Positions 8,786-16,691 of a stretch of DNA of 64,000 nt are shown here, piece by piece (the stretch's first letter is position 1; each line of letters opens with the position of its first letter). The position numbers and the translations under genes were made by a program. Source of the DNA: Flavobacterium agrisoli (GTDB lineage: Bacteria > Bacteroidota > Bacteroidia > Flavobacteriales > Flavobacteriaceae); the NCBI RefSeq assembly GCF_016522065.1, contig NZ_JAEHFV010000001.1, positions 372,001-436,000 of the forward strand, in the 5' to 3' direction. The notes under the pieces are model-generated. The model was given only the letters and a program-made list of their open reading frames with translations, made no database searches and was not told the origin of the DNA.

Positions 8786-9301
8786 ATGAATTCCAATCAA
8801 TTGCCCGTAAATGAATATTCTGCATTTCATGCCACTTATATCAAAGCAATTGAAAATGTTGATTTACTAGAAGAATTGGAAATTAGTTTACACGATTTTA
8901 TCAAATTTGTCCAAAATATTCCAATGGACAAATTTGATTATCGATATGCCGAAGGAAAATGGACTATAAAAGAAATTATTCAGCATATTATCGATAGCGA
9001 AAGAATATTTGCGTATCGTGCATTGCGAATTTCTAGAAATGATCAAACTCCATTACCTGGATTTGAGCAAAACGATTATGTGATAAACACAGATGCCAAT
9101 AGGAGGGGACTTCAAGAATTATTAACCGAATTTTCGGCAGTTCGTCATTCTAATGTATTGTTATTTAAAAGTTTTTCAGAAGAACAATTAATTCGAATGG
9201 GAGTAGCTTCAGATCAATCTATTTCGGTAAGGGCCATAGGATTTTTAATTATTGGGCATTTAAAACACCATCAAAACGTTTTTCAGGAACGCTATTTATA
9301 A
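8786..9301 (+). CDS. DinB-family (YfiT-like) putative metalloprotein
   Basis: This 171-residue protein has the four-helix DinB fold with the expected pattern of three metal-binding histidines: one in IKEIIQHIIDSER (about residue 70) and a pair in IIGHLKHHQNVF near the C terminus. The central WTIKEI motif is typical. The family includes thiol-dependent transferases (bacillithiol or mycothiol S-transferases) and many uncharacterised members; the thiol partner in this organism is unknown, so no substrate is claimed. It ends in a terminator shared with the convergent recQ gene. Confidence 0.85.
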   Translation: MNSNQLPVNEYSAFHATYIKAIENVDLLEELEISLHDFIKFVQNIPMDKFDYRYAEGKWTIKEIIQHIIDSERIFAYRALRISRNDQTPLPGFEQNDYVINTDANRRGLQELLTEFSAVRHSNVLLFKSFSEEQLIRMGVASDQSISVRAIGFLIIGHLKHHQNVFQERYL

Positions 9302-9310
9302 GTAAAAAAT

Positions 9311-9346
9311 AAACCCGAATCAGACAAAATTGTTTCATTCGGGTTT
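9311..9346. terminator. Bidirectional terminator between the DinB-like gene and recQ
   Basis: Stem AAACCCGAAT / ATTCGGGTTT with a 16-nt loop, T-rich on the plus side and A-rich on the other. It lies between convergent stop codons. Confidence 0.75.
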
Positions 9347-9368
9347 TATTTTATTTGCACCTTACAAT

Positions 9369-11492
9369 TTAAATTGTAAGAGAATTATTTTGCATTTTCT
9401 TTTCAAGTACCGCCAAACCAATCCTAATTTTATCATAAGCTATTTGCTCTTCAAAATAATCATAATACGGTTTCAAAGCGCTCGGCGATTCTAGTTTCAA
9501 TTTGGCTGCTGCAATTTTTGAAGTTTCTTCTTCAGAAATATAAGAGCTAAAATCGATGTCATGTCCATCGATATATAATTTGGCTAGATGCGAAATTATA
9601 GTTCCCAATCCCAAATTTCTTTTTGCGGCAATTTCTTCAAAATTTAGCCCTGATTGTAGTAATAGTAAGGTTTCTTTATACGTACTCCCTTCTTTTTTCT
9701 TTCGCTCTTTTTTGTTATTTTGAAAAGTGATAATTGCCTCAATAAATACCGATCCGTATTTTTCGAGTTTGGCTTTTCCCACACCATCAATGTTTAGAAA
9801 CTCTGCATCACTCATGGGTCTTTCGGCCTCAATTTGTTTTAAAGTAGCATCATTAAAAACAACATAAGCAGGAATATTTTCTTCTTTTGCAATATCATAT
9901 CGCAATTTTCTTAAAATTTCAAAAAGCGAACTAGGATTCGATTTTGTTTTCTTTTCGGTTGGCACCACTTTTTCAATTTCTTTTTTAATAACCTTTGAAA
10001 GTTGCACTTTTTCGTTTTCAAATAGAACTTTTTTAGCCAATGGCGTTAATAAAAGACGATTATTTTGATGAAAAGCAATTTCTAAATAGCCTAAATTGAT
10101 GAGTTGGATAATATATTGACTCCAATCAAACCAGGAAATATCGGCACCAATTCCGTAGGTTTTTAATTCTTGATACTGATTATTATAAATTGTAGCATTT
10201 TTAGAACCTCTTAGAAAATCAACAATAACAGGCAGAGTTTCTTTTTGTTGTAGTCGCGTTACGGCTGATAATGCTTTTTGAGCCACAATTGTTCCGTCGA
10301 AAAAAGTGGGCGGATTTTTGCAAATATCACAATTACCGCAATTTTCGGTTACCAGTTCACCAAAATAAGAAAGGAGAATTTTTCGTCGGCAACTTTGCGC
10401 ATCCGCATATTGTTTCATACGTTCTAATTTTGCTAATTGCAATTCAGCGTTTAATCCTTCAGAAGCAAATTTTTGTAATTGAATTACATCCGCATAACTT
10501 TCAAACAAAATAGTTTCAGATGGGAGTCCATCACGACCCGCCCGACCAATTTCTTGGTAATATCCTTCGATGTTTTTAGGTAAATTGTAATGAATTACCC
10601 AACGAACATTTGATTTATCAATTCCCATTCCGAAGGCAATCGTAGCACAAATCACCAAACAATCATCGTTAATAAATTCATCTTGCGTTTTGGCCCGAAC
10701 GGCAGGGTTTAGTCCAGCATGATAGGCTTTGGCATTAATTCCTTTTTCTTGTAATTTTTGCGAAAGTTCTTCGGTTGTTTTGCGACTCAAACAATAAATA
10801 ATTCCGGCCTCGTTGGGCTTATTCTCAATAAACTCAACAATTTTTTTAACTCGGTCGATAGCAGGACGTACTTCTAAACTTAGATTTTTTCGATCAAAAG
10901 AAGCCACAAAAACGTTAGGATTTTGTAAATTAAGTTGTTCCGCAATATCAGTTCGGGTCGCTTTGTCGGCAGTAGCAGTCAAGGCTAAAATTGGAGTCGA
11001 CGGAAATCGATTCTTTAAATAACCCAAATTGGTATAAGCAGGGCGAAAATCATGCCCCCAAGATGAAATACAATGTGCTTCATCAATAGCGATAAGACTA
11101 ATTTGTATCGAATTAAAAGCATTTTCTAAATAAGACAAACTCTCGGGTGCCACATATACAATTTTAACGGAATTGTTTGTAAGTCCTTCAATATGTTGCT
11201 GTTGTTCATCGTTAGTTTGCGTGCTGTTAATGTAACAAGCTGCAATTCCGTTGGCCTTTAAACTGTCGACTTGATCTTTCATCAAGGCAATTAAGGGCGA
11301 AATTACAATTGTGATTCCGGGCAGAATCAAAGCGGGAAGTTGAAAACAAATGGATTTTCCGCCTCCTGTGGGCATAATGGCCAAAACGTCGTTTTGAGAT
11401 AAAATGGCATTGATAATTTCTTCTTGATTGGGACGAAATTTTTCAAATCCGAAATGTTCTTTTAAGTGGGCGTGTAAATTTAAACTTTTCAT
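9369..11492 (-). CDS. recQ: ATP-dependent DNA helicase RecQ
   Basis: This 707-residue protein unwinds DNA 3' to 5' in recombination and fork repair. Motifs in order: FRPNQ (motif 0), MPTGGGKS (Walker A), DEAHCISSWGHDFRP (motif II plus the RecQ aromatic loop), ALTATA, and QEIGRAGRDG (motif VI). A zinc-binding RQC region follows (CRRK to CGNCDIC), then an HRDC domain around FLNIDGVGKAKLEKYG. A C-terminal helix-turn-helix tail (LQSGLNFEEIAAKRNL) is of the type found in many RecQ proteins. I start at the ATG at 11492: the promoter at 11525-11553 excludes the longer frame beginning at 11552, whose extra 20 residues do not resemble RecQ. Confidence 0.96.
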   Translation of the reverse strand: MKSLNLHAHLKEHFGFEKFRPNQEEIINAILSQNDVLAIMPTGGGKSICFQLPALILPGITIVISPLIALMKDQVDSLKANGIAACYINSTQTNDEQQQHIEGLTNNSVKIVYVAPESLSYLENAFNSIQISLIAIDEAHCISSWGHDFRPAYTNLGYLKNRFPSTPILALTATADKATRTDIAEQLNLQNPNVFVASFDRKNLSLEVRPAIDRVKKIVEFIENKPNEAGIIYCLSRKTTEELSQKLQEKGINAKAYHAGLNPAVRAKTQDEFINDDCLVICATIAFGMGIDKSNVRWVIHYNLPKNIEGYYQEIGRAGRDGLPSETILFESYADVIQLQKFASEGLNAELQLAKLERMKQYADAQSCRRKILLSYFGELVTENCGNCDICKNPPTFFDGTIVAQKALSAVTRLQQKETLPVIVDFLRGSKNATIYNNQYQELKTYGIGADISWFDWSQYIIQLINLGYLEIAFHQNNRLLLTPLAKKVLFENEKVQLSKVIKKEIEKVVPTEKKTKSNPSSLFEILRKLRYDIAKEENIPAYVVFNDATLKQIEAERPMSDAEFLNIDGVGKAKLEKYGSVFIEAIITFQNNKKERKKKEGSTYKETLLLLQSGLNFEEIAAKRNLGLGTIISHLAKLYIDGHDIDFSSYISEEETSKIAAAKLKLESPSALKPYYDYFEEQIAYDKIRIGLAVLEKKMQNNSLTI

Positions 11493-11524
11493 AAGGCGTA
11501 TATATTTGTATAGTAAAAAAACTA

Positions 11525-11553
11525 CAAATTTAATAAAATTTTGAATAATCAAA
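11525..11553 (-). promoter_or_regulatory. Promoter of recQ
   Basis: Read on the minus strand, TTTG (11553-11550), 17 bp, then TAAATTTG (11532-11525). Both Bacteroidota sigma-A elements match exactly with consensus spacing. The implied RNA start near 11518 lies 26 nt before the chosen ATG. Confidence 0.75.
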
Positions 11554-11558
11554 TGTAA

Positions 11559-12491
11559 CTAATTCAAGGTTAAGGCTCCCAGAATTTCTTCGGACATAAA
11601 TGGTCCACCTGGATATTTAGCTGTATAATCTAAATTTAACCAAATTTGATCGCGTTCATCTATATGATAATGGAGCGGTTTACCGAAACTTTCTTTTACA
11701 AATAACTTATTTTTAATTAAATAATTGATTGCTTCTAAGTCTTTTGACGTACCGATAAAAATTTCAGGATAAATATGTCCTTTCGTATGAATAAGTCGGG
11801 GAGTACCGCCAATTGAACGAATTGCAGCAGCCATTAATATAGAATGATCATCGCAATCTCCCGAAAAATACCTTAAAGACTCACTGGCTGTGGCAATATA
11901 ATCCCCATCTTTTGGATCATTTACGTAATTCCAACGACTGTTAATTTCTTTAAAAACAGCAAAACACTGAATTAAAGTTCGGTATTCGGAATAACCTTTT
12001 ACCGATTTAAAATGTTTTGAAGTTGCCATAATGGCAAAATTGCGGACTTTCGGATTTTGATATTCAATAGCTTGTAAAATAGACGATTTATTCGGAAACG
12101 GAAGCAATTTAGAAACAATAATATCTTGAGGATAAGGATTATACGTCATAGTGTAAATCATCGAATCGTAATCTTGATAAACCTGATTAAATCCGTAATT
12201 TCCAATAACAGTACCATAAAACAAAACCAGTAAATACAACACGACACAAATAATAATAATGGTTCGTAATTGATATAGAAGAAAATAAATTGTGGCGGAT
12301 ACGACTAAAAAAAGCAAAATTCGATCCAATTGAAATGCCCAATTAAGTTCAATCAAATTTTGATGTAAAATGATAAATACCGGAAGAGTAATTAAAATGC
12401 TTAAACACAAAATAATGATTCGATCCCAAGGCGACTTTACCCGCAACTTGGTTTTTATTTTTTGAAAATCAATTTTTGTGTTTGCAATCAT
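11559..12491 (-). CDS. Transglutaminase-like membrane protein
   Basis: This 310-residue protein has two or three N-terminal membrane segments (about 25-42, 58-75 and 77-95), then a transglutaminase-like cysteine peptidase fold. The catalytic Cys213 is in SGDCDDHS, the His239 in GHIYPE, and a later Asp in LNLDYT completes a plausible triad. Bacterial members act as proteases or amidases as well as cross-linkers, so no reaction is assigned. It is the third gene of a likely operon with the nucleoside phosphorylase and substrate-binding-like genes, 19 bp after the latter; recQ downstream has its own promoter. Confidence 0.82.
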   Translation of the reverse strand: MIANTKIDFQKIKTKLRVKSPWDRIIILCLSILITLPVFIILHQNLIELNWAFQLDRILLFLVVSATIYFLLYQLRTIIIICVVLYLLVLFYGTVIGNYGFNQVYQDYDSMIYTMTYNPYPQDIIVSKLLPFPNKSSILQAIEYQNPKVRNFAIMATSKHFKSVKGYSEYRTLIQCFAVFKEINSRWNYVNDPKDGDYIATASESLRYFSGDCDDHSILMAAAIRSIGGTPRLIHTKGHIYPEIFIGTSKDLEAINYLIKNKLFVKESFGKPLHYHIDERDQIWLNLDYTAKYPGGPFMSEEILGALTLN

Positions 12492-12510
12492 ATTATGTTA
12501 CAAAGCAAGT

Positions 12511-13362
12511 TTATACTGCTTTTATAATTTCTTCAAAATTACTTTTTTTATCAATAATACCTAGCTTCAACAATTGGATTTGGATTTTGAAGAATTCGTT
12601 TTCGCTTATATTTTGTTGCGACCATTCGGTTATTTCAAGCCAAGCCTGAATATCTTCTTGTTTTTGATTGAATTTTTGCGCTAATGTGGCGTCAATTTCG
12701 GGTATATTTTTAAAATCTTTTGAGATATTATTGATGATTTCTAGCGTTTTTGAAACCGCATCGTGATTTGTTTTTAAAAATTCATCACGAACTGCAATAA
12801 CAAAACTAGGCCAAGGCGTAGGACAATCACCTAATCTTCTAAAAATACCTTTATCAACTAAAGGTTTAGTCATAAAATGTTCCCACATAAAATAATCAGC
12901 TTGTTGGTTGGTGAGTGCTTCAACCGCACCATCAATGGTGTTGATGATTTCAAATTGGAGATTAGCTGTTGGCCAACCTTCATTATTAGCATTTACGTAA
13001 GCCATTAATTGGGAACCAGAACCTATTCTAGAAATAGCAACTTTAGCGTTTTTTAAATCTTCTAAAGTATGAAAATTAGAATTTGCAGCCACATGAATGC
13101 CCCAAATTAAAGGAGATTTAACGTAAATTTGAACTATTTTACTCAAATTTCCTGCAACAATATCTTTAATGATTCCTTCTGTTAAAATAACGGCCATATC
13201 GGTTTCGCCTTTGCGTAACATTTCGCATAACTTCCCGGTTCCTTCTGGCACTGAAGTCCATTTTAAATCAATATTTTGCAATTGAAATTTATTATTTTCA
13301 ATACCTAGTTGCCAAGGAAAATTAAAATGTTCTGGAACTCCGGCTATATTTACTGTGGTCAT
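12511..13362 (-). CDS. Substrate-binding-like protein without signal peptide (NMT1/SsuA-like fold)
   Basis: This 283-residue protein resembles periplasmic binding proteins of the nitrate/sulfonate/NMT1 group: PEGTGKLCEMLRKGETDMAV, the hinge region HTLEDLKNAKVAISRIGSGSQ, and EALTNQQADYFMWE. Its N terminus (MTTVNIAGVPEHFNF) goes straight into the first beta strand with no signal peptide or lipobox, and no permease or ATPase gene is nearby. It may be a cytoplasmic enzyme or sensor using this fold, as NMT1-type proteins do, not a transporter part. It sits 15 bp after the nucleoside phosphorylase gene and 19 bp before the transglutaminase-like gene. Confidence 0.78.
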   Translation of the reverse strand: MTTVNIAGVPEHFNFPWQLGIENNKFQLQNIDLKWTSVPEGTGKLCEMLRKGETDMAVILTEGIIKDIVAGNLSKIVQIYVKSPLIWGIHVAANSNFHTLEDLKNAKVAISRIGSGSQLMAYVNANNEGWPTANLQFEIINTIDGAVEALTNQQADYFMWEHFMTKPLVDKGIFRRLGDCPTPWPSFVIAVRDEFLKTNHDAVSKTLEIINNISKDFKNIPEIDATLAQKFNQKQEDIQAWLEITEWSQQNISENEFFKIQIQLLKLGIIDKKSNFEEIIKAV

Positions 13363-13377
13363 AGTATTTTTGAAATT

Positions 13378-14244
13378 TTATTCTGCTAATTTATTTAAAG
13401 TATACGCAATCAATTCATCGACTGCTTGGTAAGGATCATTGCTAAAAGTACCGGTAGCTCTATTGGCAATAATGGCATTTAACGAAAGCGCCTCGTGGCC
13501 TAAAAGTGCCGAAAGACCATAAATAGCGGCTGTTTCCATTTCTAAATTGGTTATTTTATTTCCGTTAAATTCAAAATTATCCATTTTGCTATTCAATTTA
13601 TCATCTTGAATATGCAAACGTAAAATTCGACCTTGTGGTCCATAAAATCCGCCAGATGTAGCGGTTATTCCTTTAAAAATTTGATCACTTTCTATTTTTT
13701 TCTCTAAAATTTCAGAACAGGCAATTGCATAGGGTTTTCCTTTTTTGATGTCCCAATTCGAATCGTTAAAAAATGCTTCTTCCAGAGCGGTATTGGTAAT
13801 TTCATCAATAACATAGGAGCGAAGCATATTGTCTAAACCCAATCCGAATTTGGAAAGGACAAAACTATCCACCGGAATATCGGCTTGAAGAGAACCAGAG
13901 GTGCCAATTCTGATAATATTTAGTACCGTTTTTTCTTCTTTTATTTTTCTGGTTTTTAAATCAATGTTAACTAAAGCATCCAATTCGTTCATCACAATAT
14001 CGATGTTATCAGGTCCTATTCCTGTAGAAAGCACGGTGATTCGTTTGCCTTTAAAAGTTCCGGTTTGTGTTTTAAATTCTCTTTTTTGAGTCCAAAATTC
14101 GATGCTATCAAAAAGGGCTGTAATTTTTTCAACTCGATTTTGATCTCCTACAAAAATAATATCTGTTGCAATGTTTTCAGGAAGCAAATTCAAATGGTAA
14201 ACGCTTCCGTCGGGATTTAATATTAATTCAGATTCTTGTATCAT
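13378..14244 (-). CDS. Nucleoside phosphorylase (uridine phosphorylase-like)
   Basis: This 288-residue protein belongs to the PNP/UDP phosphorylase family, which splits nucleosides with phosphate into base and ribose-1-phosphate. Visible motifs: VGDQNR in the phosphate-binding region, TGIGPDNIDIV, RIGTSGSL and NLEMETAAIYGLS, where the Met-Glu pair binds the ribose. The spacing is closer to uridine phosphorylases than to adenosine-specific enzymes, but base preference is not settled by this. It is the first gene of the operon with the substrate-binding-like protein, suggesting nucleoside or base salvage as the shared theme. Confidence 0.87.
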   Translation of the reverse strand: MIQESELILNPDGSVYHLNLLPENIATDIIFVGDQNRVEKITALFDSIEFWTQKREFKTQTGTFKGKRITVLSTGIGPDNIDIVMNELDALVNIDLKTRKIKEEKTVLNIIRIGTSGSLQADIPVDSFVLSKFGLGLDNMLRSYVIDEITNTALEEAFFNDSNWDIKKGKPYAIACSEILEKKIESDQIFKGITATSGGFYGPQGRILRLHIQDDKLNSKMDNFEFNGNKITNLEMETAAIYGLSALLGHEALSLNAIIANRATGTFSNDPYQAVDELIAYTLNKLAE

Positions 14245-14320
14245 GGTTTAGAGTTTTTAAACTAGGAAAAATTGCGAAGTTTATTTAGGGTAAAGAGTTT
14301 TCAGTTATTAACAATCGAAA

Positions 14321-14650
14321 TTATCCCCCAACGCGTTTTACTTTAAAGCCTTTTTGCTTTAAAATATCCATAATTTTATCTCGATAATCACCTTGAATTA
14401 TTATTGATTCGTCTTTAAAACTTCCGCCAACACTTAGTTTGGTTTTAATTTCTTTGGCTAAAATCTTAAAATCTTCTTGATCTCCGGTGTAACCTTCAAT
14501 TATGGTTGTGGGTTTGCCTTTTCGTTTTTCAAATTTGCAAATCATGGGTTCTTTTTGAATCCAAAGTTCTTTAGATTCTTCAGTTTCAAGAACTTCTGGT
14601 TCGGGTTCGTGATCTGGAAATAAGTTTTTTAATTGGTCTTTTAAATCCAT
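14321..14650 (-). CDS. SUI1/YciH family translation initiation factor homologue
   Basis: This is a 109-residue protein when started at the ATG at 14650 (MDLKDQLKNLF); the frame also allows a start six codons earlier at 14668. The C-terminal SUI1 fold is clear: KRKGKPTTIIEGYTG, LAKEIKTKLSVGGSFKD and IIIQGDYRDKIMDILKQKGFKVKRVGG. The family is homologous to eukaryotic eIF1 and acts on start-codon selection in some bacteria; its function in Bacteroidota is not established. The gene lies downstream of a hairpin that probably ends the oxygenase transcript, so it may have its own promoter. Confidence 0.87.
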   Translation of the reverse strand: MDLKDQLKNLFPDHEPEPEVLETEESKELWIQKEPMICKFEKRKGKPTTIIEGYTGDQEDFKILAKEIKTKLSVGGSFKDESIIIQGDYRDKIMDILKQKGFKVKRVGG

Positions 14651-14675
14651 ACTAACAATGTTTATCAAAAATTAA

Positions 14676-14714
14676 ATTCCAAATTCCAAGGTATTGTATT
14701 TTGGAATTTGGAAT
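14676..14714 (-). terminator. Perfect 14-bp hairpin, probable terminator of the oxygenase gene
   Basis: Arms ATTCCAAATTCCAA and TTGGAATTTGGAAT match exactly around an 11-nt loop. On the minus strand it is followed by TTAATTTTT, a poor but usable U-tract. It sits between the oxygenase stop and the SUI1 start. Confidence 0.65.
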
Positions 14715-14740
14715 AAAATTAAAGTATTCGTTTTTAAAAT

Positions 14741-15691
14741 TTAGTTCTTTATTAAACCTAACTCAACCAAGCGCTCGTACAAAAATTCGCCTGCGGTAAT
14801 ATCGGTAAACTTTTTCGGATTTTCGTCGTCGATACAATTAGCCAAACAATCCAATTTCATATCGCTCACCGGATGCATAAAAAAAGGAATAGAGTAACGA
14901 GATGTTCCCCATAATTCTCTTGGCGGATTCACAACCTGATGAATAGTCGATTTTAGTTTATTGTTGGTATGTCTTGATAACATATCGCCCACATTAATTA
15001 CCAATTCATCCTCGGCAGCAATGGCGTCAATCCAATCTCCGTTGTGGTTTTGAACCTGTAAACCTTTTCCTTGCGCTCCCATTAACAAGGTAATTAAATT
15101 GATATCTCCGTGAGCCGCAGCACGAATAGCATTTTCAGGCTCCGAAGTAATAGGCGGGTAGTGGATAGGTCTTAAAATCGAGTTACCATCTTTGGCATAT
15201 TGATCAAAATAATTTTCGTCTAATCCTAAATGTAAAGCCAAGGCACGTAATACATAAACACCCGTTTTCTCAAGTTTTTGATAGGCATCTTTTCCTACAA
15301 CATTAAAGCGTGGTAATTCTTTCACTTCGACATTATCGGGATATTCATTGGCGTATTTTGAATCGTTATCTACATATTGTCCAAAATGCCAAAACTCTTT
15401 TAAATCGCCCTCTTTTTTGCCTTTAGCATGTTCTTTTCCAAAAGAGACATAACCTCTTTGTCCGCCAATTCCTGGAATTTCGTATTGGTGTTTTGTTTCT
15501 AGAGGTAATGAGAAGAATTTTCTAATTTCTCCATACAATTCATTTACCAGTTCGTCGTCTAAAAAGTGTCCTTTTAGCGCTACAAAGCCAATATTTTCAA
15601 ATGCACTGCCGATTTCATTTACAAATTTTTGTTTACGTTTCGGGTCGTCCGAAAGGAAATCACGTAAGTCTACACTAGGAATGTTTTGCAT
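14741..15691 (-). CDS. Isopenicillin N synthase-family 2OG-Fe(II) oxygenase
   Basis: This 316-residue protein has both domains of the family: an N-terminal DIOX_N region (PSVDLRDFL to RGYVSFGKE) and the C-terminal jelly-roll. The iron ligands are His and Asp in AAAHGDIN and the distal His in STIHQV; the 2-oxoglutarate-binding Arg is in SRYSIPFF. Such enzymes hydroxylate or desaturate small molecules. No biosynthetic cluster surrounds it, so antibiotic synthesis is not implied; a substrate cannot be named. A TATCTTTG -7 box lies 50 bp upstream of the start. Confidence 0.9.
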   Translation of the reverse strand: MQNIPSVDLRDFLSDDPKRKQKFVNEIGSAFENIGFVALKGHFLDDELVNELYGEIRKFFSLPLETKHQYEIPGIGGQRGYVSFGKEHAKGKKEGDLKEFWHFGQYVDNDSKYANEYPDNVEVKELPRFNVVGKDAYQKLEKTGVYVLRALALHLGLDENYFDQYAKDGNSILRPIHYPPITSEPENAIRAAAHGDINLITLLMGAQGKGLQVQNHNGDWIDAIAAEDELVINVGDMLSRHTNNKLKSTIHQVVNPPRELWGTSRYSIPFFMHPVSDMKLDCLANCIDDENPKKFTDITAGEFLYERLVELGLIKN

Positions 15692-15740
15692 ACTTTACTA
15701 TTACTATTATTTTGAAAAACTTAAAATAACTTTTCGTAAA

Positions 15741-15748
15741 CAAAGATA
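15741..15748 (-). promoter_or_regulatory. -7 promoter box of the 2OG-Fe(II) oxygenase gene
   Basis: TATCTTTG on the minus strand matches TAnnTTTG exactly. It lies about 50 bp before the ATG; no clear TTTG is seen at the -33 position. Confidence 0.5.
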
Positions 15749-15789
15749 ATTATATTTTTAGGAGTCATTTTAAGCTTTAAGAAAACTTT

Positions 15790-16191
15790 TTAATTCGCTT
15801 CAAGTTCAAACAATTGTACCTGATTTTTTAATCGATCTATGACCAAATTCATCATTCTTTTGTTTAAACTCGAAGAATTTTGAATGTAATTTTGGTATTC
15901 TTCAATCGTAAAAAGACCAATCACAATTCCTTTTAATGAGTTTCTAAATTTGATGTCTTTTTGAATGGCATTTTCAATTGTGATTAATTTTTTTTCTACC
16001 GAAGAGGAAAAGAAATCGGGTCTATTTTTATGCGCATAATTGATAAAAACAGCAATTAGTAAATCATTTTGAAGTTTTAAGATGGGACGAAGTGTTTGGT
16101 TTTGAAAAGCTTCGTCGGAGGTAGATTGCGAGTTTACGGTTCCTAAAGTTTCGCCTCTAAATTCGTTTAAAAATAAATCTCTATTTGCCAT
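15790..16191 (-). CDS. Conserved-looking small protein of unknown function
   Basis: This 133-residue cytoplasmic protein has no signal or membrane segment. It looks all-helical, with repeated amphipathic stretches (ILKLQNDLLIAVFINYAHKN, then EYQNYIQNSS). I recognise no motif. It is divergent from the thioesterase gene and lies upstream of the oxygenase gene, with a 98-bp gap containing the oxygenase promoter, so it may be a separate transcript. The frame has codon use like its neighbours and a defined start, so it is probably real. Confidence 0.6.
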   Translation of the reverse strand: MANRDLFLNEFRGETLGTVNSQSTSDEAFQNQTLRPILKLQNDLLIAVFINYAHKNRPDFFSSSVEKKLITIENAIQKDIKFRNSLKGIVIGLFTIEEYQNYIQNSSSLNKRMMNLVIDRLKNQVQLFELEAN

Positions 16192-16234
16192 TGTTTTTCT
16201 TTAAAATTAAATAAAATTACTGAGAGTAAAACCT

Positions 16235-16242
16235 TATTTTTG
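16235..16242 (+). promoter_or_regulatory. -7 promoter box of the thioesterase gene
   Basis: TATTTTTG matches TAnnTTTG exactly and ends 19 bp before the ATG at 16262. Confidence 0.5.
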
Positions 16243-16261
16243 TAATAATTAAAATAAAAAT

Positions 16262-16645
16262 ATGCGATTTCATACTAGAAAATGGGTTAAACCCGAAGAT
16301 TTAAATCCGAACGGAACATTATTTGGCGGTAAACTTTTAGCTTGGATTGATGAGGAATTGGCTTTGTATAGCATTATTCAGCTAGAAAACCAGCGCATTG
16401 TAACCAAACACATGTCGGAAATTAATTTTAGAAGTTCGGCACGACAAGGTGATATTATCGAAATCGGAATTGACGTTGTTAAATTTGGTACTACTTCGAT
16501 AACCTTAAAATCGGAAGTTCGAAATATGATGACACGCGAAACCATTATTACCATTAACGAAACCGTGATGGTGAATTTAGATGAAAATGGAAAACCTAAA
16601 GCGCACGGAAAAACAAAAATTGAATTTGTAAAAGACCGATTATAA
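16262..16645 (+). CDS. Acyl-CoA thioesterase, hotdog fold
   Basis: This 127-residue single-hotdog protein has the YciA/BFIT-type core: NPNGTLFGGKLLAWIDE, where the catalytic Asn/Asp region and the long helix are found, followed by FRSSARQGDIIEIGIDVVKFGTTS. These enzymes hydrolyse acyl-CoA thioesters in the cytoplasm, often with broad chain-length range. It is the only plus-strand gene in this stretch and is bounded by its own promoter box and a strong terminator, so it is a single-gene unit. Confidence 0.9.
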   Translation: MRFHTRKWVKPEDLNPNGTLFGGKLLAWIDEELALYSIIQLENQRIVTKHMSEINFRSSARQGDIIEIGIDVVKFGTTSITLKSEVRNMMTRETIITINETVMVNLDENGKPKAHGKTKIEFVKDRL

Positions 16646-16650
16646 ATTAA

Positions 16651-16691
16651 AAAATCCACAAATTAAGTAGTTCTAATTTGTGGATTTTTTT
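16651..16691. terminator. Bidirectional terminator
   Basis: Perfect 15-bp stem AAAATCCACAAATTA / TAATTTGTGGATTTT with an 8-nt loop, flanked by A- and T-runs. It lies between convergent thioesterase and MscS genes, overlapping the end of the latter by 2 bp. Confidence 0.85.

Noticed and set aside
11493..11552. Twenty extra N-terminal codons for RecQ
   Set aside because: An exact TTTG-N17-TAAATTTG promoter lies at this place, and the extra residues do not resemble RecQ.
12511..13362. ABC transporter operon
   Set aside because: Only a binding-protein-like gene is present, without signal peptide; no permease or ATPase gene lies nearby.
14676..14714. The 14-bp inverted repeat as a mobile-element end
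   Set aside because: The arms are 11 nt apart with no gene between them, and the position just after a stop codon fits a terminator.
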